From NCBI GenBank assembly GCA_028622995.1, contig JAJQJQ010000038.1:1984001-2048000 (forward strand): a stretch of DNA of 64,000 nt, given 5' to 3'. Numbering within the stretch: position 1 is the stretch's first letter; every line of letters begins with the position of its first letter. The notes under the pieces were generated by a model, which was given only the letters and a program-made list of their open reading frames with translations, was not told the DNA's origin and made no database searches. Below are positions 1 through 15,100 of the stretch, piece by piece. The translations under genes and the position numbers were made by a program. The stretch comes from Panagrolaimus kolymaensis. Taxonomy: Eukaryota; Nematoda; Chromadorea; Rhabditida; Panagrolaimidae.

Positions 1-728
1 GACTTTTTGCACTTTATATAATTTTTGTTAATATTTTTTGTTTTATATTTTTTCTTGAAAGTTCAAGGATACATAAATTAAATTTTTTTGATTGAAGACT
101 TGCGTTTTTTTTTTTGATTCTTCTTGGGTACAATAGCTCAGAGTTCTCTCTTTTTAAATTTTTCAACTTTATTATAAGCAATAAATAATTTTTTGGTTAA
201 ATGAATAGAGTTGGCCCTTTATCATCGTCGTCATTACCATCACAGGAAATGAAAATGAAGAAGACAAATTTCACTTGGTTTTTTTGGAGATGGAAAATGA
301 TTTTCTCTTTTAATTAAAAGCTATTAATAATAATATTTGATTGACATTACGCAGAAAATTCATAGTTTTTTTTCGCTTTTTGAGATTTAGAAACTAATAA
401 ATATTAGTTTTTTTGTGGCATTTTAAATTTGAGTATATAAAACTTTTAGCTTCATTTTTAACTATACTTTTTGTTTCCTGACCAAAATTTTTAATTTCAA
501 ACCACTTTATTACTACATATATCTGTGTAAAAGTTTAAGTTAGTTACTAACCAAATTAAAATTAAATATAAAAACATAAAAAAAGAGAAAATAAAGTCAC
601 TGAGTCACAAAAAGATTTGAGATCAAAAAAATATAATGTAATACTTAACTAAAAATATATAGACACTAAGAAAAAAGATAAAGATAAAATAAAAATGATA
701 TCATAAAACTTTGAATATTTCTCTTCTT
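1..728. other. AT-rich flank without a recognised gene
   Basis: Downstream of the minus-strand NDNF-like gene. It holds only A/T runs and short chance frames. The 3' UTR of that gene presumably lies in its right-hand part. I see no RNA gene or repeat here. Confidence 0.5.
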
Positions 729-2990
729 CTAACAAATTAATGAAGTTTTAACAATTTGAGACTTGTATTTAAGTTCCCGTGGATAAGCTTTTCCCATCGA
801 TACTACAGTAAGGACAAGTTTATAAGAAGTATCAGGTTGCAAATTAGGAACGGTCATATGAATTAATTCTTCCTTGGCTCTCTCAGAATCAGCAGCTCGA
901 TTTTCTTCAAAACAAGTTATTAATTCTCCTGGAGGATGGGAAGGCCAACATTGTTCTGTTGCATTTGTAACTAATTTATTGAAAGTGTTTTGGTCGTTTA
1001 TTTTTTCTGCATAGAGACAATAAGCCACATGATTATCAGGAACTCGATAAAATTGTAAATCAGCTGAATTGCATTTTTCACTTTGAGCATGCAAACTATA
1101 AATTTTTTTCAATGGATTAGTTTTTCGATTAGAGTAAAAGCTTACTTTGCATCATCAGGTAATTGAGGGAATGGATTCATTTCTGGTCGAGTGCTGGCCC
1201 AAATATCAAATCCACTTTCTTTATTTCGATGGTTCACAATTTGGATGCGAATAGTTTCACCATTGTTATTAAAAATAATAAATCTAAAAATTTCCATTAT
1301 CATTTTTTTATTTCCTTCAAAAATTTCTCAAGTAGCTCACCTTCTGGTTGAACCTGAGACATGACTATAAGTTTTAATCCTTTTTCCAGCTTTATCAATT
1401 CTAATTTCTAAACTTCCTGCACAAACTCTCACAACCACTTGAACATGGACGGGTTTATCAGATTTAGGTACAATAAAATCATAATTTCTTACATCGTGTC
1501 TTATTGGTGGCATAACCCATTCATCCACTACGCCATCATGCAATTGAAAAACCGTTGTTTCATCATGAGCCCGAATAAATCTTCGACGAACATCTATTTC
1601 TTCTTCCACTGGATCTATTGGTAATTTAACTTCGATGGGATGTAAAGAAGATGTTTTTTGGCTTAATCCATCTCGAACGAATAACGTTGCATAAAGAGCT
1701 CCACGAGATTTAAGTTTCTGAATAACCAATTCTGTTGTACTTTGATTTACGCAATGTTCAGCTTCATTAATAACATTTTTTCCTGGGCATAAAGTGTATA
1801 AAGGTTTTCGAGTAAGCATAACACAAAATTTATATCGATTTGAATCGTGATTAATGGTGTTCAAATTTGCAATAAGGGTAGGCATTTCCCATCGAAAACG
1901 AATATTATAAAGTGAAAATCGATCATGATCATTATAAATATCATGATGCAATAATCCATCTCTAGGCAATGGAGGATATTGATTTTGGAAACGCGATTGA
2001 ATGGTAGTAATAAATACTCGGACTGTAGTATCTTCAGGTGCAGTAAGATTTAACATGACATAATCTAAAATAAGGAAAAATGGTTTAAAAACCTTAAAAT
2101 AGAGTTAAGAGTGTTCCAATATGTTTTTAGTCTCTTGCTTTTTTTTATCACTTAAAGTCATCTGTTATCATTTCTCAAAAAAATGTATGTATTTGAAAAA
2201 CATTGCCTATAAAAAATGCAAGAGAATGGAAGAAAGTTAGTTTACAAGTCTCAAGGGAATTAATATGCTACTATGTTTTGTTGTTCTCTTGTGTCAAAAT
2301 TATATAGAGTCATAGTTGCTTTTTTAGGGCTATTTTTCAAAAAAAAGCAAAAAAAAAAAAAATAAACATTCAACAATTATTTGTACATACATATTATAGC
2401 ATTTTTTGTTTTAAAGGATTTATAAAAAGAAAAAAATAAACAAACCTGCATCGATGGCATTATTAAAAAAATTCATTCGCTTTTCATCTGCTTGTCCACC
2501 CAAAAGTGTCATTTGACTGCTAACAATTTCAGGAGCAACTTCGATTAAAGGTGGCAAACGAACGTGTAATAAATTATTAAAATGTGCTGAATTTGGATGA
2601 ACGTTTGGTGGATTGTATACTGTAAAATATCAAAGATCAAAAAATGGAATTTAAAAAAAATATTTTAAAAAAGTCAAACCTTGTGAAGGTGCTGATAATC
2701 TCCAATATACTTGCGAAGAACATGGGGTAATTGCCATAAACAAAGGCATTTTTCTTGCTGGTAAATGAAAATAATAACTAAAGTCAGAGAAACAACTATT
2801 AAATTTTATTCAAAAAAGTTTTATTGAGGTCTTACACTGAATGTCGGTCTTTTGTTAATCTAATGGCATGTTCAACTCCATCATCAAGATTTAAATGTGG
2901 AACCCGTTCAATGTGTATCATAGTTGCAGCCCAAGTTTGTGAAATAAATAATAAAAAAAGAATATTGTTGACCAGCCATAATGTTTTCAT
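729..2990 (-). CDS. NDNF: NDNF-like secreted protein with fibronectin III modules
   Basis: Six exons join in frame on the minus strand: 2990-2836, 2777-2680, 2619-2446, 2064-1341, 1283-1146 and 1095-729, giving 551 aa. Human NDNF (neuron-derived neurotrophic factor) is about 568 aa. Residues 1-21 are a signal peptide (hydrophobic run ending QTWA). The next part has the NDNF N-terminal module with its ITPCSSQVYWRL motif. Two fibronectin-III-like modules follow, with paired cysteines (KFCVMLTRKPLYTLCPGK; a second with CLYAEK) and the stretch VVRVCAGSLEI between them. The protein is expected to be secreted and to act extracellularly. C. elegans has one NDNF homologue that I recall as nord-1. Splice sites are canonical throughout. 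The family call rests on motif order and length; no alignment was run. Confidence 0.82.
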
Positions 2991-5900
2991 GGTGACTAAA
3001 AACTTTATAAATTTATAAAAAGACAAGTTTTTAAAAAATTTGGATATCTTTTATAAAGTTCGCGAAGGCATATTTATTCGCAAAAATACAAGCAAACAGA
3101 AACTCAAAAACAAAATACAGCTTAAAGTTTTTTTATTAGTTTCTTCCGACAATAAACTATCGCCTCTCGGTTTAATTTTCACTTTTCTTACAAGCTTTTA
3201 AAATTTAATTAGAACTCATTCAGATTCCTTTCTACCTTTTTTTACAAACGACCGATCTTTATTTTGCTCATTTGTTCTTGATCTGAAAAATCGAACAAAA
3301 AAATGAGCCGTTTTTGAATGCCTTGGAAAAAGTATTTTTTCCTTCTGTTTTTTTTTTTTGCTTTTGGAACAAAGGCGGGCATAGACAACTTCTTTTTGGT
3401 TGGTATGCGTGGAATGCAAGCGTCCTCTCTCACTCCTGAGTTTGACTGATTTGCCGCCATCGGGAATTGTCCGACGACAGCAAGCAAGTGTGCTTTTTTT
3501 AAGAAAAAAAGAACAAAAGCTTAAAGGCTTGCATATTTTATTTATTTTATTTTTTGAGTCAAGCATCATTTGGTTGATTAAACCTTAAAAGAAAATAATA
3601 AACAAGAGAGGGAGAAAGAAAAAGCAACTTTTAGGTAAATAATAGATAGAGTAAAAAAAATAGAAACAATATTTTTACTGAAGTATTTTTTTGCATAACT
3701 TGCGAATAGAGTTTTGTAATAAAAATTTTAAGTCAAAACAGGAGTACCGTAGCAGTTTTGAGCAGAAAAATGAAAGCGCATTTTATTTCAAAACAGAAGC
3801 AAATGTTGATCACAGTTATTTGAAAATATTGACGAAATGAAAGTAAAAAAATCTAGCGCATTCTAAACCCTTTAAATTTAGTACCCTGGTCGCTACAGTT
3901 TTGCTACAGCAGACTTTCGAAAAAAAAATCTTCTTGAAAATTAAAAACTTCTGGATTATATAATCGTTTTACTTTTCTTTAGGACAAACATGTTCGAGTT
4001 TAGCACTAAAGTTTTTCAAATAAAAAAACACATTTCAACTGGTGGCTCACTTTTTTTATGAGTTTAATTTTTTGCAAACTAATCTCAGAAAACTTGCAAA
4101 GAACTAAAGTTATTAAATACAAAGAAATAACTGGTATTGTGATTGATTCTAGAACACCATTTATTAAAGCATAAATCTTAATTCTAATATGTAAAAAAAA
4201 TTATTATGCGGCAGAACATCAAAAAGCTTTCAGAAAATAAAAAAATATATCTTGTCGGTATTGCGTTTTTTTATGAAAGAAAAAAAAATGACACAGTAGA
4301 TTTAAGATTTATGAATAAAACTTTATGCATATTGAAAGCCATATGTAAAAGGAAACTTTTCCTTTTTCTTCATAAATACATATTACACGAGTTTCATATT
4401 TATATTTCGTGTTTATATTTTTGGAAGAGGAAGAAATAAAAAAAAGTTTTTTTAAACCAAAAAAAGATTTTAAAAAATTTTAAGAATGCCTTTTTACGCT
4501 TTTAAAGGAAAGTTAGTGACTGCCTCATTGACTTGCCTAAATTGACTTAACGAGAAAAAACCATAAATTTTTCTTTGTTCAAAGACAATGCTTAAAATTT
4601 TAAGATTTTAGAAAAAGTAAGCTTTTGTTGAAATTTTTTTGAAAGTAAAAAAAAGTTTTCTTTAAAAAAATTTATAACTCGATTTGGAAAGGAATGAATG
4701 CTTTAAAAAAAGAAAGGGAGAAGAAGAAAACCTTTTTGCTTGAAGGCAAAATCGAAAGAAAATAAAGCACTTCAACTTTTTTTAGAAACCCATCCGCTTT
4801 TTTTGAGTTTAGTATTTGACCTAAGCTTTTTATATTAAAATTTTTGTCTTCATTCAAAAGCCTCAAAAATACAATTTCGTTGTTCAAAAAAAATTATTTT
4901 TATATTGAATGAAAACAACACAAATTTTTAAAAAACTCAAAAAGTCAAAATGGGCAAGACAAAGAACTTGTGAGTGGTAACCATAAACATGAAAGAAAAT
5001 GTCAAATATTGTGTTGTTCCTTCCAATTTCACTTTTTTTTTCTGCAAAGTAAAGCCACAATTTTGGCACCTGTCGGTAACTAAAAAATCTAAAAATAACT
5101 CCTGGGCGTTGTTTTTATGTATTTTATTTTTAATTTTTTTGCTATGAAGAGTTCACGTTTCTTGCTTGCTGCTTTGAATTGTGTGACAAGGTCACTATAT
5201 TTTTTTTCTATTCTCATCAACAAATGACAACAATATATTTGAGTATCGTAAACCTTTTTTCCTTTAAAATAAAATTAAGGAACGAAAAAATAAAAAAATA
5301 AATGATCCTTGGATGGAATGTGTTAAAACTAAGTTTTTAAAACCTGACGATAACACCTGACGACAAAAAAAATAGAAAGGAGAGTAGATTGCCGCCTCTC
5401 TATCTCTCATTTCCCTTCATGAACTTTAAACAACAGCAAAACCTAAAGCAAGCAGCGGCATTTATTTGCGTCATAGCTGCATACCAGAGATGCCTATGGG
5501 GCAAAATAGAATATCAACTCAACTTTTTTTTCTATTAAAACAAGGTGATCACTTTTCTATTTGACGCTCTCGAATGTGAAAGAAGAAGATAAGCTATTTT
5601 TAGTTGCTAAAAAAGTAAATGATCTTGCACGCAAAAAAGAGGCATATGGCTTTGCAATTAACAACAGCGGTTTTTAGTTTGAAAGAAATAAAAAACCGTT
5701 TAGCTTTTTTCATATTTTTTTTTGCTTCCGCTTTCGCTTCGTCTCATAAAAAAAATGAATGGGGAATGTCGTAAAAAAATAATTTGAGTTTTTTTAGTTT
5801 TTTAAGCTTTTTGTGATTAGAAATTCAAAACGTAAATTTTATTTTATCGCAAAACAAAGAAAAACGAAGAACCAAAAAAAAAGAAGAAATTCAAAGTTGA

Positions 5901-6429
5901 TTTTCAATAAGTTATCCATCCGCAAAAAGCAAGAAGTTGGAAGGAAGAAGAAAAAAAGACAACAGATAATAATGACACTTCGATAAAAAAAATAAAACAA
6001 TAGAAACAACAACGAAAAATTATGCAACCTTAAAAATAAAAAACGTAAACATAATTTCATACAAATGAAGATTCAACAAAGAAAGAAAAAATGGGATTCA
6101 ATTTATTTTATTTATTTAAAACGACGATGATGATAATAATTTTGAAAATGCTCAAAGGCAGCCATATTTATTTATTTTTTGATAATTAAAAATGGATATT
6201 GATGATAAAAAACAAATTCTCTGAAGCTTGCAACAAACAAGAAAAAAATATATGAAGATAGATATTAGATAAATAAGTTCGCTTTTAGCAAATAGATATG
6301 AAGATGGATGCCATGCTATAAAGAAGGGACAAGAGTGCATATATTTATGATGAAGACGACAAAAAATAGACACGAAGATAAGTTTTATATAAATATATGT
6401 ATAAAATTAAAATAAAAAAATTAATTTTT
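2991..6429. other. Gene-poor intergenic region, 3.4 kb
   Basis: Lies between the start of the NDNF-like gene and the 3' end of rap-1. The sequence is dominated by A and T runs of 4-9 bases. A less AT-rich block at about 3380-3490 is probably the NDNF promoter side; it has long chance frames on both strands but no codon bias or splice structure. No coding exon is supported. Confidence 0.45.
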
Positions 6430-7154
<725 letters not shown>

Positions 7155-10100
7155 TTTAGAATATTATTTTTGATGAAAATTTGAAATGGGAAGATTGTAT
7201 TTGAAAATAAAAATAATAGTGTCAGGTAAAATTCTCTGACTTAAGCACCCAGTCCTTAAAAAATAAATAAATTTTAGTAAAATAAAATAATCAATATCAA
7301 AAATACGCGAAGAGCGAAAAAAAACATATATCATGAATCACGAACGATAGCGCCGACATAGTTTTTAAAATTAATACCTTTTCAACAACGATGGATGGAT
7401 GAAGAAAAAAACATAAATATTCAAAAAGCTTTTTTTGTTTGTCTGGTGGCAGTGTTTTAGTAGGACGAATTAAGCATAAAAAAAGAAATAAAAACGCTTG
7501 AAAATGATAAACATTTTGGTTTCAAAAGTTTTAGTGATTCAGAACAAAATATATAAATAAATAAATCGAAAATCAAGGATGATTCAAAAAAATATTTCTT
7601 AGAAAAATCGATGATAAAACTCTGAATTTTAAGAGAGTAAAAATCGTTTTAGTACTAATTTTGAAAAAAAGTTTAGTTGATTTTGATTGCAATTTATAAA
7701 CAAAACAAAAAATATACGAAACAAATAATTCATTCGATCGAGAAAAAAAGAAGAAGGAAAAATGGTGATGGAATTTTACTTTTTTTTGATGCAATGATAA
7801 TAAAAAAAATTCTTTTCTTCTGACCATAAAAGAAAAAATCAAGTTTTTACTTTATTACTTTTCAAACAAAACAAAAAAGTATCTAATTTTTCTTTTTTGT
7901 TGTACAACAAGATCAAACAGCAAAAGTAGTGGCTAAAAAAAGACGACGACAATATGTAATAGTAAAAAAATATAAGGGGAAAGAAATCCTAGATGTTGTT
8001 GTGCTTGCTTATTTTTTTGTTACCGACCTAACAATTTTTTACTTCACAAATGGCCAGGAGAGAAAGAAATATAGCTAAAGGAAGCAGCGAGAGCAGCAAC
8101 GAATGTGCAAAAAGGAACATCAAAAATAACTAAAGGCATATAAAAGAAAGAAGAAAAACAGCTCTAAAAAAGTAGTAAGTAAGCGCAAGAACAAACTAAA
8201 AAGATAAAGAAATAATAAAAATTTGTTAGTCGCGCGCAAAAAAAATGGATATGAGAATGACAACTCCGACGCATGCATGCTTATACATAAAAAAAGAAAG
8301 AGGGCATCAAAAAGCAGCATCACCAACATCCTTACTACTCTATTAGGATATATAAAATATATATTTAGTCTTAAGAGAGGGAATTACCAACAAACACGTG
8401 AAAAGCAATAAATTAAAATAAAGAAAATATATAATACGACATTAAAGGTTTTTTCTTTATTTCTTCTTCTTCCTTGGCTTAGCTTATAGTGAGTAAGGTT
8501 TGCAAAGAAAAAAAAGGAAAGAAAAATTCTAATCAAAATTGCAAATTTTTTGAAATGGATATTGCTTCTACGTACCAAAATCGAATATGTATACATACAC
8601 GTTATGGCCGTTTACGGAGGTGGCAAAATAATAATAAACAATGTTTTTTAATTTGTGATGGTTAAAAAAATGAAAAGTGTCTATCGTTCGTCTATATGAA
8701 ACAACAAAACAAAAAATAAATGGGCAAAAGTCAATAAATAAATATTTAAAAAAAAGTACTAAGCTTATTCATGCAGTAAAGAAAAATCTTTAAAAAAAGG
8801 CTACTTAACTAAAAGAATGAAAGAAAGAAAGATAAATGGGTCGAAGTATAAAAATTATTATTCAAAAAAGACTGCTTATTCATACATACCAAAAAACCAA
8901 ATTGCCCTGAAAATGACTGCTGCCGCTGCCACTGCATTAGTTAAAAAAAATAAAGATAACAAGAAAAAAACCATTAAGGGTTGTCTCAAATGTCAAGAAT
9001 ATTATTGATTTATTTTATTTTATATATACATATTTTTTTGTGGAGGAATGAGAACCAAAAAGAAAAAAATGGGGACAATTAAGGAAAGTGAACTTGCGCA
9101 GCATCAGCTCTATACCACCACCATCACCAACAAAGAACAGCACGCGTCTTTTCTCTCATCGAAAAAAAAGTATTAAGGAGTTGCGCTAAATAAAAAAATC
9201 GAGAAAGAAAAGCAACAGCAGCAGGCAATAGAGTTACCACCACCACGCTTGCTTGACTAATTCTTTTTGTTGTGTGTATATTTTATTTTATTTTATTTTT
9301 TTATGTTTAGCCATATTGCATACATACCTACATCGTGAATCAAACAAAAAATGGGTGATCACCGATTGATTTCTATGTATGTATGTTCGAGAAAAAAAAA
9401 CTTCTATGTAACAATCAATTTTTGACTTACTTACTAACAAACTTATTTCTCATAAAAAAAAGAAACCCAAAGTAATGAGAAGGAAAAAAATGAGAGAAGA
9501 AAAAGCGTTAGTCGTGTTAGGGTTAAATCTTGCTAGTAAAATCCTTTAAAAAAACAATTGAAAGCACAAAGACGTCTTCAAATGCTTCTTCCGGTTGCTT
9601 CGACGGCGGCAAAAGCCAAATTAAGAAGCAATGCTTTCTTTAAAAAGATATATTAGAAAAAAGTGCGCATTAAAAATATTCATTTAGAATGAACGAATGA
9701 GGAAGGACTTTGACTTAAATAAGATTTTCTTTTTCCTGAAAGAAAAATGGCAGCAGCAGCGTAAAGGTTTGAAAACCAACCATTCAAATTTAAAAATCGA
9801 TTATTCATTTTTCCTCCTTCTTTTTCAAAATCATGGTCATCACAAAAAACTATTTCATTCCGCTTAATGCTCGATTCAAGGTCATTTTAAAGCGAACAGT
9901 GGTGGAAGTTAGTAGTGGAAAACCCAAAAAACCTCAATTGCAATGGAAACAGCATGATGGAAAAAAAGCTAAGGATTCGTTCGTTCCTATTCCATTTCAA
10001 CGCATTAAAAAAAATAATATTATAAAGGATGAAAACGGGGAAATGAGCCGTTGCTGAATGAATGAAAACCAAAAACTTCCACACATTAAAAACTTTATAC

Positions 10101-10165
10101 AACTATGACTACTTTTATTTTAATGTACATACATACAAATATAACAAAAACATAAAATATCTAAA
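7155..10165. other. Gene-poor region upstream of rap-1
   Basis: About 3 kb of A/T-tract-rich DNA between rap-1 and the 3' end of the HIG1 gene. A frame at 9833-10057 (+, 74 codons) opens with an ATG but has no recognisable domain, and I treat it as chance. The rap-1 promoter must lie at the left end. No other element was identified. Confidence 0.45.
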
Positions 10166-10720
10166 TTAAGGGTTACGATTAAGCATTCGTTTTGTTAACG
10201 CATCTTCAGGAGCAGGTATAGCACCAGGTTGATTACCAAATCCAGAAGGAGGTTTGAAACCAAGATAAAGTGCACCACCAACTAGTACGCATATCCTGAA
10301 AACAAACATGCATTAAGTAAAAGTAGTCGAATATGTGGAAGAAAAACATACGTGAAAAATTGTGCAGCAACACGACCACGCATATAAAGTTGAGCCCGAT
10401 ATTGATCTCGATTCATAGTAGCTTTACACATTCCTATAATATATAAACTTAAAGTCGAAAGCAATAAAGCTATAAAAGATACCTATCAAGCAGCCAACAG
10501 TTGCAACCATTCCAACAGGAACAAATGGATTTGATAACGCACGTTGAACCAAAGGATTTGTTTGACGTGAAGTGTCAGAGCCGGAAAGAATTTCTGATGG
10601 GATCATTGGAACAATAACTCCATAATTTGGAGGACGAGATGGCTTTGCTTCTGATTCTTTACGTTCTTCCACTATCCATGTCATAAAATTTGATGGTGAA
10701 TTTGTTTGTCCTTCAGACAT
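10166..10720 (-). CDS. HIG1-domain mitochondrial protein (HIGD2A/Rcf1-like)
   Basis: Three exons (10720-10483, 10433-10352, 10295-10166) give 149 aa. The N-terminal 65 residues are polar. The HIG1 core then follows: NPFVPVGMVATVGCLIG is the first membrane helix, MNRDQYRAQLYMRGRVAAQ is the conserved loop, and FFTICVLVGGALYLGF is the second helix. The R-V-A-A-Q signature of the family is intact. HIGD2A/Rcf1 proteins sit in the inner mitochondrial membrane and help assemble respiratory supercomplexes with cytochrome oxidase. A tttag acceptor lies 10 nt before the start codon, which suggests trans-splicing or a 5' UTR intron. The tail after helix 2 (rich in Pro and Gly) is longer than in human HIGD2A. 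Confidence 0.88.
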
Positions 10721-11484
10721 CTTTAAAGATCTAAAATTGAGGAAAGATTATTACAATGAAAATGAAAAAGAAGAACAAAACAATCACGCAAAAGTAATTG
10801 CAACGTAGAGATAGAAAAAACACGACATTAACTTCCGTTTATAAATAATATATCTTTGAAACATGGAGAAGGTAAAAGTTTAAAAGCTTCGAAGTAAAAA
10901 GAAAAGCAATAATGAAACATCGATGAAATGCAACAACAACAAAAGCTAACAACGAGGAAATCAGAGACCACTCTTTCAGGAAAAGTGTCACCCGAAAGTG
11001 TGACGTTGAAAACATAGAGGATTCGAGTATGTTAATTATGTAACTATCATTTGAAATCTATTTGGAAGCTAACCCTGTTTCCCAAACTCAATAAGTTTAA
11101 ACAACGGAAAAAAGGAGAATGACAAAAGTATCATCATCAAAATCAAGGATAAAACATTGCTAACTTTCTAGTGATTCTACATTTTCTTACTCTCGGTTGA
11201 TTGCTCTGTCATCTTTTATGCATATAATAACTATAAATTGCAATAAATTTTTATTACCGGACAAACAATAAATGGTTTAAAATCTGGAAAAAACAAAGAT
11301 AAGATAAAGCTAAGCCAAACATGAGCAGGCATTTTAAGGTATGTGACAAAAAAAGATAATGCGATATTTTAGAATGCATTTTTAGGCAAGAAGCTTATTA
11401 TGTATATTAAAAATTGTGTTGAATCAAGTGACCCATGATAAGAGAATTTGACACAGGAATATAAAGAATAATAACAGGTTGAAA
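10721..11484. other. Intergenic spacer with no recognised gene
   Basis: Lies between TPRKB (3' end) and the HIG1 gene start on the same strand. It is AT-rich with no long frame. The spacing (764 bp) is too long for a typical tight nematode operon. Confidence 0.4.
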
Positions 11485-12151
11485 CTATCGAACGATATCT
11501 TTTGAAAGGATTCGAGTCACAATGCAATCAGAAAGTGTTTCACCAGCATTCTCAGGAGTTGTTATTTCATACACTTTTTCAATAAGATTCAAATCACAGC
11601 AATCACGTAGATGGACCAATGGCTCTGGATTTCCTTCAATCTTCTTTGCAAGTTTAACCATTTTATCACCTTTGGTATCATCGAAGATGGCAACAATCAA
11701 ATCTTTGCTATTTTCAGCAATTCCAAAAGTATTCAATGAATCTGAGATCTAAAACATCATAATATGCGATTGATAGAATATTCAAAAGCAAATGCTTACA
11801 TTTCTATTAGGAGAAAGTGAATAAATCAATTCAGCAGATAGAGATCTTGTGTACATTCGATTATGTGCAGCTTGATGAACAGCTCGATTTGCGGCAGCAA
11901 GAAGAACAAATGGCTCAAGCACCTAAGTACATACAATGAATATCAATAAACAAAAAAGCATAAATAATTAAAAAAACACTTACCATTTCTGCACGAATAA
12001 AAGCAGCATCAATTTCACCTGTACGCAAAAATTTACGAAGTTCAACTGCATTTTTAACATCTCGAAATAAACATATACGCAAATATCTTCTTTGGCTTAC
12101 ATCATATGGATCAGGTTGCAGCTCATATAATCTTGAAATACCAGCTTTCAT
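11485..12151 (-). CDS. TPRKB: TPRKB/Cgi121 subunit of the KEOPS complex
   Basis: Three exons (12151-11984, 11922-11800, 11748-11485) give 184 aa, close to the 175 aa of human TPRKB. Matching blocks in order are LFRDVKNAVELRKFL, the central LLAAANRAVHQAA helix, TRSLSAELIYSLSPNRNIS (human has TRTLSTEIIFNLSPNNNIS-like sequence), a FGI segment and the C-terminal ILSKDIV. Cgi121/TPRKB binds the kinase PRPK/Bud32 and, in the KEOPS complex, supports synthesis of t6A at position 37 of ANN-decoding tRNAs. A ttttag acceptor lies 13 nt upstream of the ATG. All joins keep family continuity, so the model is secure. Confidence 0.93.
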
Positions 12152-15100
12152 TCTTAATCTTTTTCTAAAATATCACCAAATTCAGTAATAAGCAAAAAAA
12201 AGCAACAAAAGCAACGAAGACAAAAGTCAAATTTTAGAAATGAGTAAAGCTTCAATTAAAATTTGGCAAAATGCCACACAAATGAAGAGATCAAAGTTGC
12301 GCGACTTTGAAATGAAAAATTTTTTTTGTGGAAAAACCTTCAAAAGCAGATTATAAAAAAAGAAAAACGGTAAAAACGCATCGATTTCAGATTGTTTGTT
12401 TTATTAAACCTTGCGCATGATTAAAGAAAAGAAAAATAAAAATATTGTTTAAGATTAAATTTTTTTTTCAAAACGTTAAAGGAAAATACATACATGAAAC
12501 AAGGTTGCGCAAAAAAAAAGGCAAAAACAAAACAAGCCCATTTTTCTTCTTCTCAATTTTATTTTTTTCTTTAGGGCAACCAACTATCTACTATGGACAC
12601 ACGAAAACGAAAACGGAAAAAGACAACAAACGACAACTAAACAACAACATGTTGTAACAGCAGTCAAAAAGTACACTTGAAACAACGTTTTTATGCTATT
12701 TTTTTGTTTTGTTTCAGTTTGTTGTTGTTACATGTGCACACAATTTTTCAATGTTTTGACTCTTCTTCAACCACAAAATTGTCTTTTTTTCCTCATTTTT
12801 AGTGCTAATTTTTTATAGGATTATTATGGTTCATCTTTAACCCGAAAATAATATTTTATAAAAATATTTACAAAAGAAAAAAGTTTTAAGAAAGAAAAAA
12901 AAATAGCATGATAGTCGGCGGCAATAACCCTCAATGTTTAAACAAATGCTTTTTTAATCTAAAAGGATAGACAGATAGATACACAATAAAAAAAAGTTTT
13001 TTGATGAAACGACTTTAGCTAGCTGAAGCAAATACAATTGACGGAAGGGAAGAAATTCGCTTTAGTCATTGTCCCCTCCCTTGCTATATTACTATTGTTC
13101 CATCAATGTTTATATAATTTGTCGTCGTCGTTATAAAAACGGTCTTCTCTTTAACCCAAAATGAAATTTAAAAAAAAGATTTGAATTTATAAAAGAAATA
13201 AAATTATTTGTTATCTTTTTAGGCGTTTTAATATAATATAACTTTAGAAAATATTTTAAATAAATTTGTTTGGGGTGTGCCTGCCAAAGTTTGCCTTTTT
13301 TTCCCTATGTCTATCGCATTTGTTGCTTGATTCCATGACCTTAATACGTCAAAAACATATTTTCTTTTTAAAAAAAAAATAGTACAGTTGCAATTGTTTC
13401 TAAAAATAAAAATAATGCCTTTTGGGGAGCGGCGGCTAATTTCTCAAAGATCATCAGCTGGTGGCGGTAGTTAAGTAGTTTGACCATAAAAAGTTGTTTA
13501 GTTTTTTTGGGTGTTTTCTTCAAATAAAAAAATCTATTGGTTGTTTTGTTTTACAAAAGCACCCAATTACGGTTATCAACAAATAAATTTGCAAGGATCA
13601 TTTTTGGTTTGTTTGGAGTGTAAGTAGCATATTTCGAAATTCAATATTTCTTTGAAGGAAAAATATGGACAAAATTCATTTGACATTTTTGGAAGAAAGT
13701 TTAATCAATCAAAGAAGAAGAAAAAAAGAAAAAATTGCCTTTTTAAAGAGTGGATAGAAAAAGCTTTAAAATTTTAAGTTAAAAGCTTGGAGAAAGCCCT
13801 GTCATATGCAAATTATGCGAATGGGATTAAAATGGCTAACAAAGTTAATTAAAATTCCCTTCCAAAAAAGCGGGAAAGAGCTCAAAAGCTGCCATATTTT
13901 CTTGCATCCGAAAAGAATAGGGAGAAAAAATAAAAATTATTAAAATAAAATAGATGCTATAAAAATTCTTGAAACAAAAAATTGCATTTAAAAAAAATAA
14001 TGTCCAAAAATGGCGCATTAACTTTTCCTTGAATCATCAGCATGAAATGAACGGGTAAAAAATGATCATTTGTCGTTGTCGCTTACGAACGAAAGCAACC
14101 AGTTTTATAATTGTTTTTCTCCCAAAAAAATAAAAGAAAGGTAAAAGTTCATAATAACACATAATAATATCAAAACAAAAACAACAACAATAAAACAGTC
14201 CTGTTCACGAACTCATGCCTGGTAAAATTTAAAAATTGAAAACAATTTCATTTATGAAAGATGCCATTTTTGATAACTAATTTAAGAAATGATAAATGAA
14301 AAGTTTTTAGTTGACATTAAATTAAATAAATAGCAAAACTTAATGGATGATTACCAAAATTTCAAAATATCTATTATATTTGAATTTTGTTGCTTCAATT
14401 TATTTTTTCAGAGTTTGAAAAAGACACAAAAAATCGAGGCATTTTTAAACGTGAAAAGAATATCATTTTAAAATTTTAATAATGAAACTTTAATTTTTTT
14501 AATTTAGATAAATTCACTTACTTCCTTCTTTCCAGGGAGCCAAAATTTGATGTTGATAAACAGCACATTTTAACTTTTATAAAATAAATTTAAATTTAAA
14601 AAATAATCGACGACAATTCTTTCTTCTTTTTTTTTCTTTTTTCTTGAGAAAAATTTTAACCGTAAAGAATTATATTATTACCACAATGAAAATAAGAATA
14701 GTAATAAAATAAATTTGTTTGAGACTTTTATTTATCTTTAATAATAAAAATAAAATAAAGTTAGTCAAAAAATATTTCGCACCTGTGAAATAAGAAGATG
14801 CTATTGTTGCAATACAATCCAATAATCATTCACATGCATCAGCAACAGCTTAAGGTTCTTAAAAAATGCGGTTTTACTACTTTCATTCATTCACTTTGTT
14901 GCAGCAGTTAAAAAAATGAATGCAAAAAAAGAAAAAGAAAGAGATAAGAATGAATTGAATAGCTTTGTGTTGTTGTCTTTACGTTAAAAACTCATCCATC
15001 CATTTATCGAGAGAAATATAAGATGATGATGGTCGAGGAAGAAGAAGTGTTGAAGATAAATAAAATAAAGTAAAAAAGTTGTTAAAAGTAAATATGAGTT

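Noticed and set aside
3216..3588. Overlapping long frames on both strands
   Set aside because: Three frames overlap in one less AT-rich block. None has splice context, codon bias or a recognisable motif, and Lys/Phe runs come from A/T tracts.
9833..10057. 74-codon ORF with a good ATG
   Set aside because: No domain, no splice context and low-complexity Lys-rich sequence; it overlaps a similar-length frame on the other strand.
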